The position numbers and the translations under genes are program-made. DNA of 64,000 nt, taken from the NCBI GenBank assembly GCA_965247075.1, contig CBDFGK010000003.1:1550001-1614000 (forward strand). Reading direction: 5' to 3'. Origin of the DNA: CBDFGK01 sp965247075. GTDB lineage: Bacteria > Pseudomonadota > Gammaproteobacteria > Pseudomonadales > Halieaceae. Below the pieces are notes generated by a model. That model saw only the letters and a program-made list of their open reading frames with translations. It searched no databases and was not told where the DNA came from. This document shows, piece by piece, positions 1-8,652 of this stretch. Within the stretch, counting starts at the first letter, position 1. Each line of letters starts with the position of its first letter.

Positions 1-629
1 ACTAGGGCTATGACGAAGCTGGGAACCGTCGTCCACAACATGTGTCGAATATGGTCGAATAAATCTACGCCGGCGGTGGCCGCTGCCAGGTTGGTGGTGT
101 CAGACAATGGTGACAGCTTGTCGCCGAAATAGGCCCCGGAGATAATGGCGCCTGCCGTTATGGCCGGAGACAGGTTGAAGCTGGTGGCGATGGCCATCAG
201 GCCGATACCCATGGTGCCTGCCACGGTCCAGGAGGACCCGATACTGATGGCGATAACAGCGCACAGTAGTGCGGAGGCGGCGTAAAAAATGCTCGGCGAC
301 AAAATCTGCACACCGTAGTAAATCAGGGCGGGAATAGTGCCTGCCAGGATCCATGCGCCGATCAGCATGCCCACCGACATGAGTATCATCATCGGGCCGA
401 TACACATGCTGATCCCCTTGATCAGCCCGCGCTCTATCTCTACCCAGCGCATGTTTAGCTTGATACCGACCAGAGCCACCGCGCCGGCACTAAATAACAG
501 AGCTATCTGGTTGGCGCCATAGGAGGAGTCGGCGCCAAATAGCAGCACTGAAAGTGCCAGTAAAGTTATCAACAGGAGAACCGGCGCAACAGCCAGCGCC
601 GGCGTTAGTGGTTTGAGTTCTTTTGTCAC
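1..629 (-). CDS. nhaC: NhaC-family Na+/H+ antiporter, N-terminal part
   Basis: About 209 residues are visible before the window edge; complete family members are roughly 450-480 residues. The protein is very hydrophobic with several predicted membrane helices, and it contains the family-typical stretch GDKLSPLSDTTNLA near the visible C-terminal end. NhaC proteins exchange Na+ for H+ (some carry amino or organic acids) across the inner membrane. I chose the GTG at 629 because GGAG lies 5 bases upstream and no ATG fits; this explains why an ATG-based search misses it. Family is fairly certain; substrate is not. Confidence 0.85.
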   Translation of the reverse strand, partial: MTKELKPLTPALAVAPVLLLITLLALSVLLFGADSSYGANQIALLFSAGAVALVGIKLNMRWVEIERGLIKGISMCIGPMMILMSVGMLIGAWILAGTIPALIYYGVQILSPSIFYAASALLCAVIAISIGSSWTVAGTMGIGLMAIATSFNLSPAITAGAIISGAYFGDKLSPLSDTTNLAAATAGVDLFDHIRHMLWTTVPSFVIAL

Positions 630-758
630 ACCGACTCCGAATTTATTGTTTGTGTTGGGAGGTGGATGCAAAAGCTTTGCGCATCCCGGCAGCCATAGTA
701 CCGCTTCGGGCCTTCAAATACACTTTCAGCCTTTTCCAATACGAAATGAGTCAGCAAT

Positions 759-875
759 AGCCTGATCCCCGTGCTCGAACAGCTGCCGGATCAGTTCCCG
801 TTTGGTATTCCCGGTTGTCACGCCGACCACGGTTGCCAGTACATCAACCGGCATGTGGTCAAGCGGCTAAACAGC
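759..875 (+). pseudogene. Remnant of a transposase integrase core
   Basis: A short open stretch encodes a degraded rve/DDE integrase motif: FPFGIPGCHADHGCQYIN resembles the usual FPF-I-GFHSDNGSEYIN around the second catalytic Asp of ISNCY/IS481-type transposases. The Asn of the motif is changed (DH for DN) and no start, upstream domain or downstream domain remains. It lies in the gap between nhaC and the replication gene pair, so it is a relic of an old insertion. Identification is from motif resemblance only. Confidence 0.5.
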
Positions 876-902
876 GCAAGGACGCTGAATATTAAGCGCA
901 CT

Positions 903-1583
903 TCAATCCTTCAAGGCATCCTTGATTTTGGCAATCTCCGCCAGCGCCTCTTCTTTCGAACTGACTACACCGGACGAGGCCGGCAGCGCCGCGGGTGCCT
1001 CTATCTTCAGCTTCTCACCGGCCATCACCCGGCCACACCAGTGGCGGTAGGCAGCGCGAAACAAGGGCCAGGTCTTTTGCTCGGGCTCACCGGCCAGCAT
1101 AAACCAGCCCGCATCTTTACCGGCCAGGTACACGGCGGGATGGCTCCAGGGCTGGGCCGATTTGGGGCTGCCGGCATTACAGGCCTCGATATAGGCGGCC
1201 CGCGCGGCGGGCAGGCCGTAGCTTTGCAGCGCCTCCTGGCAGCTTTCCAGCATACGATTCAGGGTCGGCAGGTATTCGCTGGTTTCTATGGCGTGCTTGG
1301 CGCCGCGCAGCACCTGGTCGGTGGGAAAGCTGAGCAGCGCTTCCAGCCACAGTTTTTTAACCTGGTTTACCTGCTCGCTATCGGGGTAGGCGGCGTAAAA
1401 CTGGTTGTGATAATTGAGTCGAAACAGCGTAAACACCTGGTTAATAGTGTCTATCTGCTCGGCGCTGGGACGGGCCGCGTGCGGTGCGCGTCGGCTAGTC
1501 CGCCCAGCTGCGGTCGTTGAGGTCGTCGGCGAGGCTGCGATCTCGCGAGCGACCTGTTCTATGAGTTCCTTGCTGTCTGCCAT
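903..1583 (-). CDS. Replication protein P-like helicase loader
   Basis: 226 residues resembling the phage lambda P / DnaC-type replication proteins found on many gammaproteobacterial chromosomes, which help load the replicative helicase. The region around residues 45-105 (FTLFRLNYHNQFYAAYPDSE onward) and the following helical segment fit that family. The start lies 89 bases inside the 3' end of the upstream DnaT-like gene in another frame, so the two are co-transcribed and probably translationally linked. The first 40 residues are low-complexity (Ala, Thr, Ser, Arg). Family assignment is moderate; no catalytic motif is expected. Confidence 0.65.
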   Translation of the reverse strand: MADSKELIEQVAREIAASPTTSTTAAGRTSRRAPHAARPSAEQIDTINQVFTLFRLNYHNQFYAAYPDSEQVNQVKKLWLEALLSFPTDQVLRGAKHAIETSEYLPTLNRMLESCQEALQSYGLPAARAAYIEACNAGSPKSAQPWSHPAVYLAGKDAGWFMLAGEPEQKTWPLFRAAYRHWCGRVMAGEKLKIEAPAALPASSGVVSSKEEALAEIAKIKDALKD

Positions 1584-2604
1584 AGGTGGTGATCTCGTTG
1601 CGTTTGGCCCAGTGGTATTTTACATGTTTCAGGAACTTGGAGTTCCAGGATTTATACAATTGATTGCTGTCTTTCCAGAACACCACAAATTCCGGCAACA
1701 GGTTCCGGGCAAATTGTGCGTCGATATGTGACATCTTGAGAATATCAAAAACATCGGCGGTGGGCTGCCAGTTGACAGCAATACGCGCCGGTTCGGTGTC
1801 GTGCACCAGCGCTGACTGCAAGCGCGCCCACTGCCGGCGCACATGCTGTATGAACTTGGAATTGAGCGCTTTTTCCCTGGGGTTGCGCTCGCGCCAGTAG
1901 AGCACAAATTCCGGCACGGCATCGTCGACAAAGGCGTGGTTGATCTCGGCCTTGTCGAGAATTTCCAGGGCATCGGCGCTGGGGTACCAGTTGCCGGTAA
2001 TACTGACCTCTGGCTGCGTGAAGCGCTCGGCCTGGCTCTGCTCAGAGTGGCGCCAGCGGCTCAGCACATGCTGGCGGTACTTGCTCTCCCAGGCGTGGGA
2101 AATTTCGCCGCGTTCGCGCCAGTAATAGACAAAATCTTCCAGTTGATCAACGGCAAACCGGCGCGGGATGCCGTGGTTCAGTGCCAGCAATCGCAGCAAG
2201 TCTTCAGTCGGACTCCAGTGGGCACCGATCAGGCCGGCGCCGGAATTTCTGACCGGAGCGCTGTGTGTTTGCGCCCCGGGCGCGCGCGGTGCACGCGATT
2301 CATTGATGGCGAACCGCAGCGTGTCGGCGTCGTGCAGGGGCGGCGAATCCATCAGGATCACGCCCTTGTCGGCCAGGCTCTTGCTGATGCGATGTAAATC
2401 TACCGTCGACCAGAAGGGCAGGTTGTTTAGCAACCACTGCCGCTCCACCCGCAGCCAATCGTAACCCTGGTGGGGTTCGGCCGTGCGATGCTGAAACAAT
2501 TCGCCCAGTTGTTGCAGAAAAATCGCCTCTTCCAGACCCAGTGTCTGCGCCAGCGCCGGCGAAAAAACCAGTTGTCGTTCGGGTATGAGAGAAGAATCAG
2601 ACAT
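1495..2604 (-). CDS. DnaT-like protein with three repeated DNA-binding domains
   Basis: 369 residues. Residues 1-95 look like a winged-helix replisome-organiser domain. Three copies of a DnaT C-terminal-type domain follow at about 129-185, 205-261 and 278-333, each with the pattern W-P-D, EFV-YW and a closing SKF/KY-HV-W. DnaT helps PriA/PriB-dependent replication restart and binds single-stranded DNA through this domain; E. coli DnaT has one copy. The basic, Arg/Asp-rich tail overlaps the next gene by 89 bases. The pairing with a protein P-like loader suggests a chromosomal primosome module. Domain repetition is seen directly; function is inferred. Confidence 0.7.
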   Translation of the reverse strand: MSDSSLIPERQLVFSPALAQTLGLEEAIFLQQLGELFQHRTAEPHQGYDWLRVERQWLLNNLPFWSTVDLHRISKSLADKGVILMDSPPLHDADTLRFAINESRAPRAPGAQTHSAPVRNSGAGLIGAHWSPTEDLLRLLALNHGIPRRFAVDQLEDFVYYWRERGEISHAWESKYRQHVLSRWRHSEQSQAERFTQPEVSITGNWYPSADALEILDKAEINHAFVDDAVPEFVLYWRERNPREKALNSKFIQHVRRQWARLQSALVHDTEPARIAVNWQPTADVFDILKMSHIDAQFARNLLPEFVVFWKDSNQLYKSWNSKFLKHVKYHWAKRNEITTYGRQQGTHRTGRSRDRSLADDLNDRSWAD

Positions 2605-2670
2605 AATTGATGTGCTTTAGTCGGCCGATCATTCTATGGCATCGGGCGGGCCTCTGCTAGCATAACGCCC

Positions 2671-4083
2671 ATGGCAAAAACAAAAAGTAAAACCGCCTTC
2701 GTGTGTAACGAATGCGGCTCGGAATATAGCAAATGGCAGGGTCAGTGCGGCGATTGCAAGGCCTGGAACTCGGTGGTGGAGTTTCGCATAGGTTCCGCCG
2801 GCAGCGCGCGTAGTACCAGAGGGAGTACCAGAGAGAGTAGCGGCGGCAGCAGCGTCGCTGGCCGCGGCGGTTTCACCGGGGCGCTGGCAGAAGCACAAGT
2901 GCTGGCCGATATCGATCTCGACAATGTACCGCGCTTTACCAGCGGCATGTCGGAGTTTGACCGGGTACTGGGCGGCGGGTTGGTGCCCGGCTCGGCCATT
3001 TTACTCGGCGGTAACCCCGGCGCCGGCAAGAGTACCCTGTTGCTGCAAGTCCTCTGCCATCTGGCCGGCCAGATGCCGGCTCTGTATATCACCGGCGAGG
3101 AATCGCCCCAGCAGGTGGCCATGCGCGCCCAGCGTTTGGGCCTGCCCACCGATCAATTGCGTTTAATGAGCGAGACCAATGTCGAGGCCATACAGGCCGC
3201 CGCCGAAAAATATCAGCCCAGGGTATTGGTGGTCGACTCCATCCAGGTGGTGCACACCGACGAACTGACCTCGGCGCCGGGCTCAGTGTCGCAGGTGCGC
3301 GAATGTGCCGCCTGGCTGACCCGTTATGCCAAGCAAACCGGCATGGTATTGTTGCTGGTCGGTCACGTTACCAAGGATGGCAGCCTGGCTGGCCCGAAAG
3401 TGCTGGAGCACATGATCGATACCTCCATCCTGCTGGAAGACACCGCCGATTCTCGCTTTCGCACCCTGCGCGGGCAGAAAAACCGCTTCGGTGCCGTCAA
3501 CGAACTGGGCGTGTTTGCCATGACCGGCGAGGGTCTCAAGGAAGTTAAAAACCCCTCGGCGATCTTTCTCAACCGCGCCAACGATCCCGCCTCCGGTTCG
3601 GCGGTGATGGTGGTGTGGGAGGGCACCCGGCCGCTGTTGGTAGAAATCCAGGCGCTGGTCGATGATTCACAACTGAGCAATCCCCGGCGGGTAGCAGTGG
3701 GGCTGGAGCAAAACCGCCTCAATATGTTGCTGGCCGTATTGCACCGCCACGGCGGCCTGCAGGTGGGCGACCAGGATGTATTTGCCAATGTGGTGGGCGG
3801 CGTCAAGGTGCTGGAAACCAGTGCCGACCTGGCTTTGCTCATGGCTATCGTCTCCAGTTTTCGCGATCGGATATTGCCGCGCGAGCTGGTGATATTCGGT
3901 GAGGTTGGGCTGTCCGGTGAGATCCGCCCGGTGCCCAATGGTCAGGAACGTTTACAGGAAGCTGCCAAACACGGTTTTACCCGTGCTATTGTGCCCCGTG
4001 CCAATTTGCCGAAGCGGGCCATCGAGGGCATGCAAGTCAAGGGAGTGAACAAATTATCAGCAGCGCTGCAGGCGCTGGAATAG
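2671..4083 (+). CDS. radA: DNA repair protein RadA
   Basis: 470 residues, close to the 460 of E. coli RadA. It has an N-terminal four-cysteine zinc finger (CNEC and CGDC at about residues 12-29), a Walker A motif GGNPGAGKST, the RadA signature KNRFG in GQKNRFGAVNELG, and a C-terminal Lon-protease-like domain. RadA is a hexameric DNA helicase that drives branch migration of recombination intermediates. It is divergent from the DnaT-like gene, with only 66 bases between starts, so the promoters must share that gap. Confidence 0.95.
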   Translation: MAKTKSKTAFVCNECGSEYSKWQGQCGDCKAWNSVVEFRIGSAGSARSTRGSTRESSGGSSVAGRGGFTGALAEAQVLADIDLDNVPRFTSGMSEFDRVLGGGLVPGSAILLGGNPGAGKSTLLLQVLCHLAGQMPALYITGEESPQQVAMRAQRLGLPTDQLRLMSETNVEAIQAAAEKYQPRVLVVDSIQVVHTDELTSAPGSVSQVRECAAWLTRYAKQTGMVLLLVGHVTKDGSLAGPKVLEHMIDTSILLEDTADSRFRTLRGQKNRFGAVNELGVFAMTGEGLKEVKNPSAIFLNRANDPASGSAVMVVWEGTRPLLVEIQALVDDSQLSNPRRVAVGLEQNRLNMLLAVLHRHGGLQVGDQDVFANVVGGVKVLETSADLALLMAIVSSFRDRILPRELVIFGEVGLSGEIRPVPNGQERLQEAAKHGFTRAIVPRANLPKRAIEGMQVKGVNKLSAALQALE

Positions 4084-4180
4084 AGTTTATTAGCGTTTGA
4101 TACAGTGGGGGTAGAGGTTTTGCTTCGAGTTGCAGCCGCTTTTTGCGGATTTACGCTGACCCCAATTTGAGGATGTCCAC

Positions 4181-5179
4181 ATGAACAACCACCTTCCTCA
4201 GATCATCGGCAATACTCCGCTGTTACACCTGCGCGCTGTCTCTGAACTGACCGGTTGTAACATCTACGCCAAGGCCGAATTTATGAACCCGGGCGGGTCG
4301 GTAAAAGACCGCACCGCGCTGGGCATTATTCGCGCCGCCGAGGAGCGCGGCGAACTGCAACCGGGCGGAGTGGTGGTAGAGGGCACCGCCGGCAATACCG
4401 GTATCGGCCTCACCATTGTTGCCAATGCACTGGGTTATGAAACTGTGGTGGTGATGCCGCAGGCGGCCAGTAAGGAAAAAATCGACCAGTTGGAAATGCT
4501 CGGCGCCGAGCTGATCCTGGTGCCCAGTGTTAAATACGATAGTCCCCAGCACTATATTCACACCGCCGAGAAGGTGGCCCAGGGCCGTGCCCACCAGGAG
4601 CCCAATGGCGCAATCTGGGCGCGGCAGTTCGATAACCCGGCCAATGCACAAATTCATTTCGATACCACCGGCCCGGAGATCTGGGCGCAAACCGACGGCA
4701 AGGCGGATGGTTTTATCTGCTCGGTCGGCACCGGTGGCACCCTGGCCGGTGTGGCGGCGGCCCTGCGTGAGCGCAATCCCGACATCAAGGTCGGCCTGGC
4801 CGACCCGCTGGGGTCAGGCCTTTACCATTACATTCGCGATGGCGAGCTGCGCGCAGCAGGGGAATCCATTGTCGAGGGCGTGGGTGTCACCTTCGTGCCG
4901 GGCAACCTGCAGGGGGTCGACGTTGACTACGCCTGCCAAGTCAGCGATGAAGAGGCGTTGCCCTATATCTACGATTTGCTCAAGGAAGAGGGTCTGTGTG
5001 TGGGCGGTTCGTCGGGGATTAATATTGCCGGCGCCGTCAAACTGGCGCGAGAGCTGGGCCCCGGTCACACCATTGTCACCCTGTTGTGTGATTCCGGAGC
5101 GCGCTACCGGAGCAAGCTGTTTAACGCCGAGTTCCTGTGGCAGCACAAGCTGCCGTATCCGCAGTGGGTGGTCGCGTAG
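4181..5179 (+). CDS. Cysteine synthase family PLP enzyme
   Basis: 332 residues of the fold-II PLP family that makes L-cysteine from O-acetylserine and sulfide. The PLP lysine lies in NPGGSVKDRTA, the substrate loop is EGTAGNTG, and the phosphate-binding loop is SVGTGGTLAG. The C-terminal DSGARYRSKLFN block and the IWARQFDN stretch place it in the CysK-like subgroup of about 330-350 residues rather than classic enterobacterial CysK or CysM. The ATG at 4181 begins directly with the conserved IIGNTPLL segment. A piece of palindrome family A (CGCTGACCCCAATTTG) lies about 10 bases upstream. Confidence 0.88.
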   Translation: MNNHLPQIIGNTPLLHLRAVSELTGCNIYAKAEFMNPGGSVKDRTALGIIRAAEERGELQPGGVVVEGTAGNTGIGLTIVANALGYETVVVMPQAASKEKIDQLEMLGAELILVPSVKYDSPQHYIHTAEKVAQGRAHQEPNGAIWARQFDNPANAQIHFDTTGPEIWAQTDGKADGFICSVGTGGTLAGVAAALRERNPDIKVGLADPLGSGLYHYIRDGELRAAGESIVEGVGVTFVPGNLQGVDVDYACQVSDEEALPYIYDLLKEEGLCVGGSSGINIAGAVKLARELGPGHTIVTLLCDSGARYRSKLFNAEFLWQHKLPYPQWVVA

Positions 5180-5186
5180 GCCCGGA

Positions 5187-5213
5187 TTTGGGGTCAGAGT
5201 AAAACGGTCATTT
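5187..5213. repeat. Family A half-palindrome between convergent genes
   Basis: One arm of the family A hairpin (starting TTTGGGGTCAGAGTAAAA) fills the 28-base gap between the stop of the cysteine synthase homologue and the stop of ettA. The inner end of the arm provides the last Lys codon and the TGA stop of ettA on the minus strand. The sequence has one internal change (AACGG for AACCG) from the consensus and no second arm. Confidence 0.85.
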
Positions 5214-6872
5214 CAGCTTTTTGTACTTGATGCGATGGGGTTGTGCGGCGGCATCACCGAGGCGGGCCTTGTAGTCTTCCTCGTAAGCGGAGTAATTGCC
5301 CTCGTGAAACACCACGCTGCCATCGTCTTCGTAGGCCAGGATATGGGTGGCGATGCGATCCAGAAACCAGCGATCGTGGGCAATCACCAGCGCCGAACCC
5401 GGAAAAGCCAGCAGTGCTTCTTCCAGCGCGCGCAGGGTTTCCACATCCAGATCGTTGGTGGGCTCATCGAGCAGCAAGACATTGGCGCCCAGCTTGAGCA
5501 ACTTGGCCAGGTGCAGGCGGTTGCGCTCACCGCCGGATAAATCCTTCACAAACTTCTGCTGATCCGAGCCCTTGAAATTAAAGTGTCCGCAATAGGCGCG
5601 CGAACTCACCGTGTAGCTGCCGATTTGGATGTTGTCCTGGCCGTCGGACAGCAATTCCCACACGGTCTTGTCGCCGTCCAGGTCATCGCGGCTCTGGTCT
5701 ACATAGGCCAGTTTCACCGTATCGCCGATGCGCACCGTGCCGCTGTCGGGCTGATCGGTGCCGCTGATGATATTGAAGAGCGTGGATTTACCCATGCCGT
5801 TGGCGCCGATAATGCCGACGATGGCGCCCTTGGGCACATTGAAACTGATATTCTCAAACAACTGGCGGTCGCCAAAGTGCTTGGAGATACCGTTTACCTC
5901 GATCACCAAATCACCGAGACGGGGGCCGGGTGGAATATAGATCTCGTTGGTCTCGTTGCGTTTCTGAAATTCCCGGGATTGTAGATCTTCAAAGCGTTGC
6001 AGACGCGCCTTGCTCTTGGCCTGCCGGCCCTTGGGGTTAGACCGCACCCATTCCAGCTCGGCCTTGATGGTTTTTTGCATGGAGACTTCCTGGCGTTGTT
6101 CCAGTTCCAGGCGCGCTTCCTTTTGCTCCAGCCAAGCGGAATAATTGCCCTCGTAGGGAATACCGCGACCCCGGTCCAGTTCCAGGATCCAGCCGGCGGC
6201 GTTATCCAGAAAATAGCGGTCGTGGGTAATGGCGACCACGGTGCCGGAGAAATCCAGCAGAAAGCGCTCCAGCCAGGCCACACTCTCGGCGTCGAGGTGG
6301 TTGGTGGGCTCGTCCAGCAACAGCATATCCGGGTTAGACAGCAGTAATTGGCACAGCGCCACCCGGCGTCGCTCTCCACCGGAAATCCTGGTGACATCGG
6401 CGTCCCAGGGCGGCAGGCGCAGGGCGTCAGCGGCAATTTCCAGACGGTGTTCTATATTGTGGGCGTCGGTGGCCTGGATAATGTCTTCCAGCTCCGCCTG
6501 CCGTTTGGCCAGCGCATCAAGGTTGGCATCTTCCTCGGCGTAGTCGGCATACACCTTGTCCAACTCGGCCAGTGCATTGATGGCATCGCTGAGGCCTTCT
6601 TCCACATTGCCGCGCACATCCTTGTGCGGGTCCAGCGGTGGCTCCTGGGCCAGGTAACCGACCTTGATGCGGGGTTGGGGGCGCGCTTCACCGAGAATAT
6701 CGGTATCCAGCCCCGCCATAATGCGCAGCAGGGTGGATTTGCCCGAGCCGTTCAGGCCCAGCACGCCGATTTTGGCACCGGGGAAAAACGACAGGGAGAT
6801 ATCTTCAAGAATTTTGCGCTTGGGCGGCACGACTTTGCCGACGCAGTTCATGGTGTACACGTACTGGGCCAT
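5208..6872 (-). CDS. ettA: Energy-dependent translational throttle ABC-F ATPase EttA
   Basis: 554 residues from the internal ATG at 6872, matching the 555 of E. coli EttA; an in-frame ATG at 6911 would add 13 unconserved residues. Two ABC domains are present: Walker A GLNGSGKST and GANGMGKST, signatures ISGGERRR and LSGGERNR, Walker B LLLDEPTNHLD and LLLDEPTNDLD. EttA binds the ribosomal E site and couples initiation to the ATP/ADP ratio. The protein ends HRIKYKKLK, as expected, and its stop codon lies in a family A repeat arm. Confidence 0.95.
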   Translation of the reverse strand: MAQYVYTMNCVGKVVPPKRKILEDISLSFFPGAKIGVLGLNGSGKSTLLRIMAGLDTDILGEARPQPRIKVGYLAQEPPLDPHKDVRGNVEEGLSDAINALAELDKVYADYAEEDANLDALAKRQAELEDIIQATDAHNIEHRLEIAADALRLPPWDADVTRISGGERRRVALCQLLLSNPDMLLLDEPTNHLDAESVAWLERFLLDFSGTVVAITHDRYFLDNAAGWILELDRGRGIPYEGNYSAWLEQKEARLELEQRQEVSMQKTIKAELEWVRSNPKGRQAKSKARLQRFEDLQSREFQKRNETNEIYIPPGPRLGDLVIEVNGISKHFGDRQLFENISFNVPKGAIVGIIGANGMGKSTLFNIISGTDQPDSGTVRIGDTVKLAYVDQSRDDLDGDKTVWELLSDGQDNIQIGSYTVSSRAYCGHFNFKGSDQQKFVKDLSGGERNRLHLAKLLKLGANVLLLDEPTNDLDVETLRALEEALLAFPGSALVIAHDRWFLDRIATHILAYEDDGSVVFHEGNYSAYEEDYKARLGDAAAQPHRIKYKKLK

Positions 6873-6914
6873 GGGGAGTGTGTTCTGGATAGGGGCGGGT
6901 GATTGTAACACTGG

Positions 6915-6989
6915 AAATTTGGGGTCAGAGTAAAACCGTCATTTCTGGCCAGTGGCCAGAAATGACGGTTTTACTCTGACCCCAAATTT
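6915..6989. repeat. Family A perfect palindrome
   Basis: Two 37-base arms pair perfectly around a single central base at 6952. Each arm runs AAATTTGGGGTCAG through AAAACCGTCATTTCTGGCCA. It separates the ettA promoter region from a truncated ugd fragment whose homology stops exactly at the right edge of the palindrome. Confidence 0.95.
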
Positions 6990-7128
6990 GGAAGAAGCGC
7001 ACTTCACCGGTTTTGAGCCGGTCTATTCGCGACCCATCGACATCCATACAGGTGACCCGGTGGCCTACATCGGCCATAACCGTCGCCTGTACCAGACCCA
7101 CATAGCCGCTGCCACAAATAGTCCCCAT
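6990..7128 (-). pseudogene. ugd: N-terminal fragment of UDP-glucose 6-dehydrogenase
   Basis: Only the first 46 or so residues remain: a start ATG and the NAD-binding Rossmann motif CGSGYVGLVQATVMADVGHR, then CMDVDGSRIDRLKTGEV, as in Ugd/UDPGDH proteins of about 440 residues. Homology ends at 6990, the edge of the family A palindrome, after which the frame reads repeat sequence. The remainder is not found in the window. A non-functional relic. Confidence 0.75.
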
Positions 7129-7248
7129 ATGCGTTTTGTTACTGAAATGTATCCTCTGCGGTAGAGCACTGCCAAAACTGTGGATAACTGTCCGTCAAAT
7201 CGGTAAGATTCGCGCTTTCCAAAAGCGCACTCTCCGAGGGGATTTTTG

Positions 7249-8511
7249 ATGTTTGACAGCAGCCAGACAGTAGCTGGGTATGACGATGATATCTTCACTG
7301 CCATACAGGATGAAAACCGCCGCCAGGAAGAACATATTGAGCTAATCGCGTCCGAAAACTACACCAGCCCGCGGGTGATGGAAGTCCAGGGCTCCTCCAT
7401 GACCAACAAGTACGCCGAGGGCTATCCCCACAAGCGCTACTACGGTGGTTGTGAATACGTCGACAAGGCCGAAGAGCTGGCCATCAACCGCGTCAAGGAA
7501 CTGTTTGGTGCCGATTACGCCAACGTGCAGCCCCACTCCGGCTCACAGGCCAATTCAGCGGTATTCATGGCCTTGATCTCCCCCGGCGACACCATTTTGG
7601 GCATGAGCCTGGCCGATGGCGGCCACCTCACCCACGGTGCCAAGCCCAACTTCTCCGGCCGGCACTACAACGCCATTCAATATGGATTGAATGGCGAGAC
7701 TGGCGAAGTGGATTACCGGCAGGTACAAGCCCTGGCCGATCAACACAAGCCCAAAATGATCATTGCCGGCTTCTCTGCCTACTCACGCATCATGGATTGG
7801 CAGCGTTTTCGCGATATCGCCGACAGCTGCGGCGCCTATTTGTTTGTCGATATGGCCCACGTGGCCGGCCTGTGTGCGGTGGGTGAATACCCCAACCCGG
7901 TGCCAATTGCCGATGTGGTGACCTCCACCACCCACAAGACCCTGCGCGGTCCCCGTGGCGGCGTGATCCTGGCCCGGGCCAACGAAGAGATCGAGAAGAA
8001 ACTGCAGTCGGCGGTATTTCCGGGCGGACAGGGCGGCCCGCTGATGCACGTGATCGCCGCCAAGGCGGTGGCCTTCAAGGAAGCGCTGGAGCCGGACTTC
8101 AAGGCCTACCAACAACAGGTCGTGAAAAACGCCCGCGCCATGGCCCAGACCTTTATCGATCACGGTATCAAGATTGTCAGCGGCGGCACCGACAACCACC
8201 TGATGCTGGTGGACCTGATCGGCAAGGAATACACCGGCAAAGACGCCGATGCGGCCCTCGGCGCGGCCAATATCACCGTGAACAAGAACGCCGTTCCCAA
8301 CGATCCGCGCTCGCCGTTTATCACCAGCGGCCTGCGCGTCGGTACCCCCGCCATTACCACCCGCGGTTTCGGCGCAGCCGAGACCATTGAGCTCACCGGC
8401 TGGATGGCCGATGTGTTGGAATCCCTGGAAAATGGCGCCGGCGAGCAGGTTATCGCCGAAGTTAAAACCAAGGTGCTGGATATCTGCGCCCGCTTCCCCG
8501 TCTACGCCTGA
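7249..8511 (+). CDS. glyA: Serine hydroxymethyltransferase
   Basis: 420 residues (417 in E. coli). It interconverts serine and glycine and charges tetrahydrofolate with a one-carbon unit. Visible are HIELIASENYTS near the N-terminus, YAEGYPHKRYYGGCE, the PLP lysine in TTTHKTLRGPRGG, and the folate-site block near NKNAVPNDPRSPF. The start is the ATG at 7249, with GAGGGG 8 bases upstream; a TTG directly before it is in frame but not needed. A family A hairpin begins 5 bases after the stop and probably serves as terminator. Confidence 0.96.
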   Translation: MFDSSQTVAGYDDDIFTAIQDENRRQEEHIELIASENYTSPRVMEVQGSSMTNKYAEGYPHKRYYGGCEYVDKAEELAINRVKELFGADYANVQPHSGSQANSAVFMALISPGDTILGMSLADGGHLTHGAKPNFSGRHYNAIQYGLNGETGEVDYRQVQALADQHKPKMIIAGFSAYSRIMDWQRFRDIADSCGAYLFVDMAHVAGLCAVGEYPNPVPIADVVTSTTHKTLRGPRGGVILARANEEIEKKLQSAVFPGGQGGPLMHVIAAKAVAFKEALEPDFKAYQQQVVKNARAMAQTFIDHGIKIVSGGTDNHLMLVDLIGKEYTGKDADAALGAANITVNKNAVPNDPRSPFITSGLRVGTPAITTRGFGAAETIELTGWMADVLESLENGAGEQVIAEVKTKVLDICARFPVYA

Positions 8512-8515
8512 TAGT

Positions 8516-8608
8516 TTTGGGGTCAGAGTAAAACAGTCAAATCTGGCCACTTCCGGCTTGGCGTCAAAGTAAAGTGGCCAGATTTGACTGTTTTACTCTG
8601 ACCCCAAA
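8516..8608. repeat. Family A hairpin with matched arm changes
   Basis: Two perfect 35-base arms (8516-8550 and 8574-8608) flank a 23-base loop. Relative to the common family A arm, both arms differ together: ACAGTCAAATC replaces ACCGTCATTTC and the partner arm has the complement. The loop contains GTCAAAGTAAA, also seen at the inner edge of the repeats that flank the RAYT gene. It lies between glyA and the nrdR promoter. Confidence 0.95.
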
Positions 8609-8652
8609 TCCTACGGTATACTTGCCGGCCCTGAGCCACAAAAGAGTTCACC

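Noticed and set aside
46..70. GGTCGAATAAATC-like sequence at the window start resembling the family B palindrome
   Set aside because: It lies in the NhaC coding region, where the protein segment (DLFDHI) fits the family, and there is no second arm or GTAG head.
2629..2898. 89-codon minus-strand frame over the radA start
   Set aside because: It overlaps the zinc-finger coding part of radA, whose start and motifs are clear; no homology is visible.
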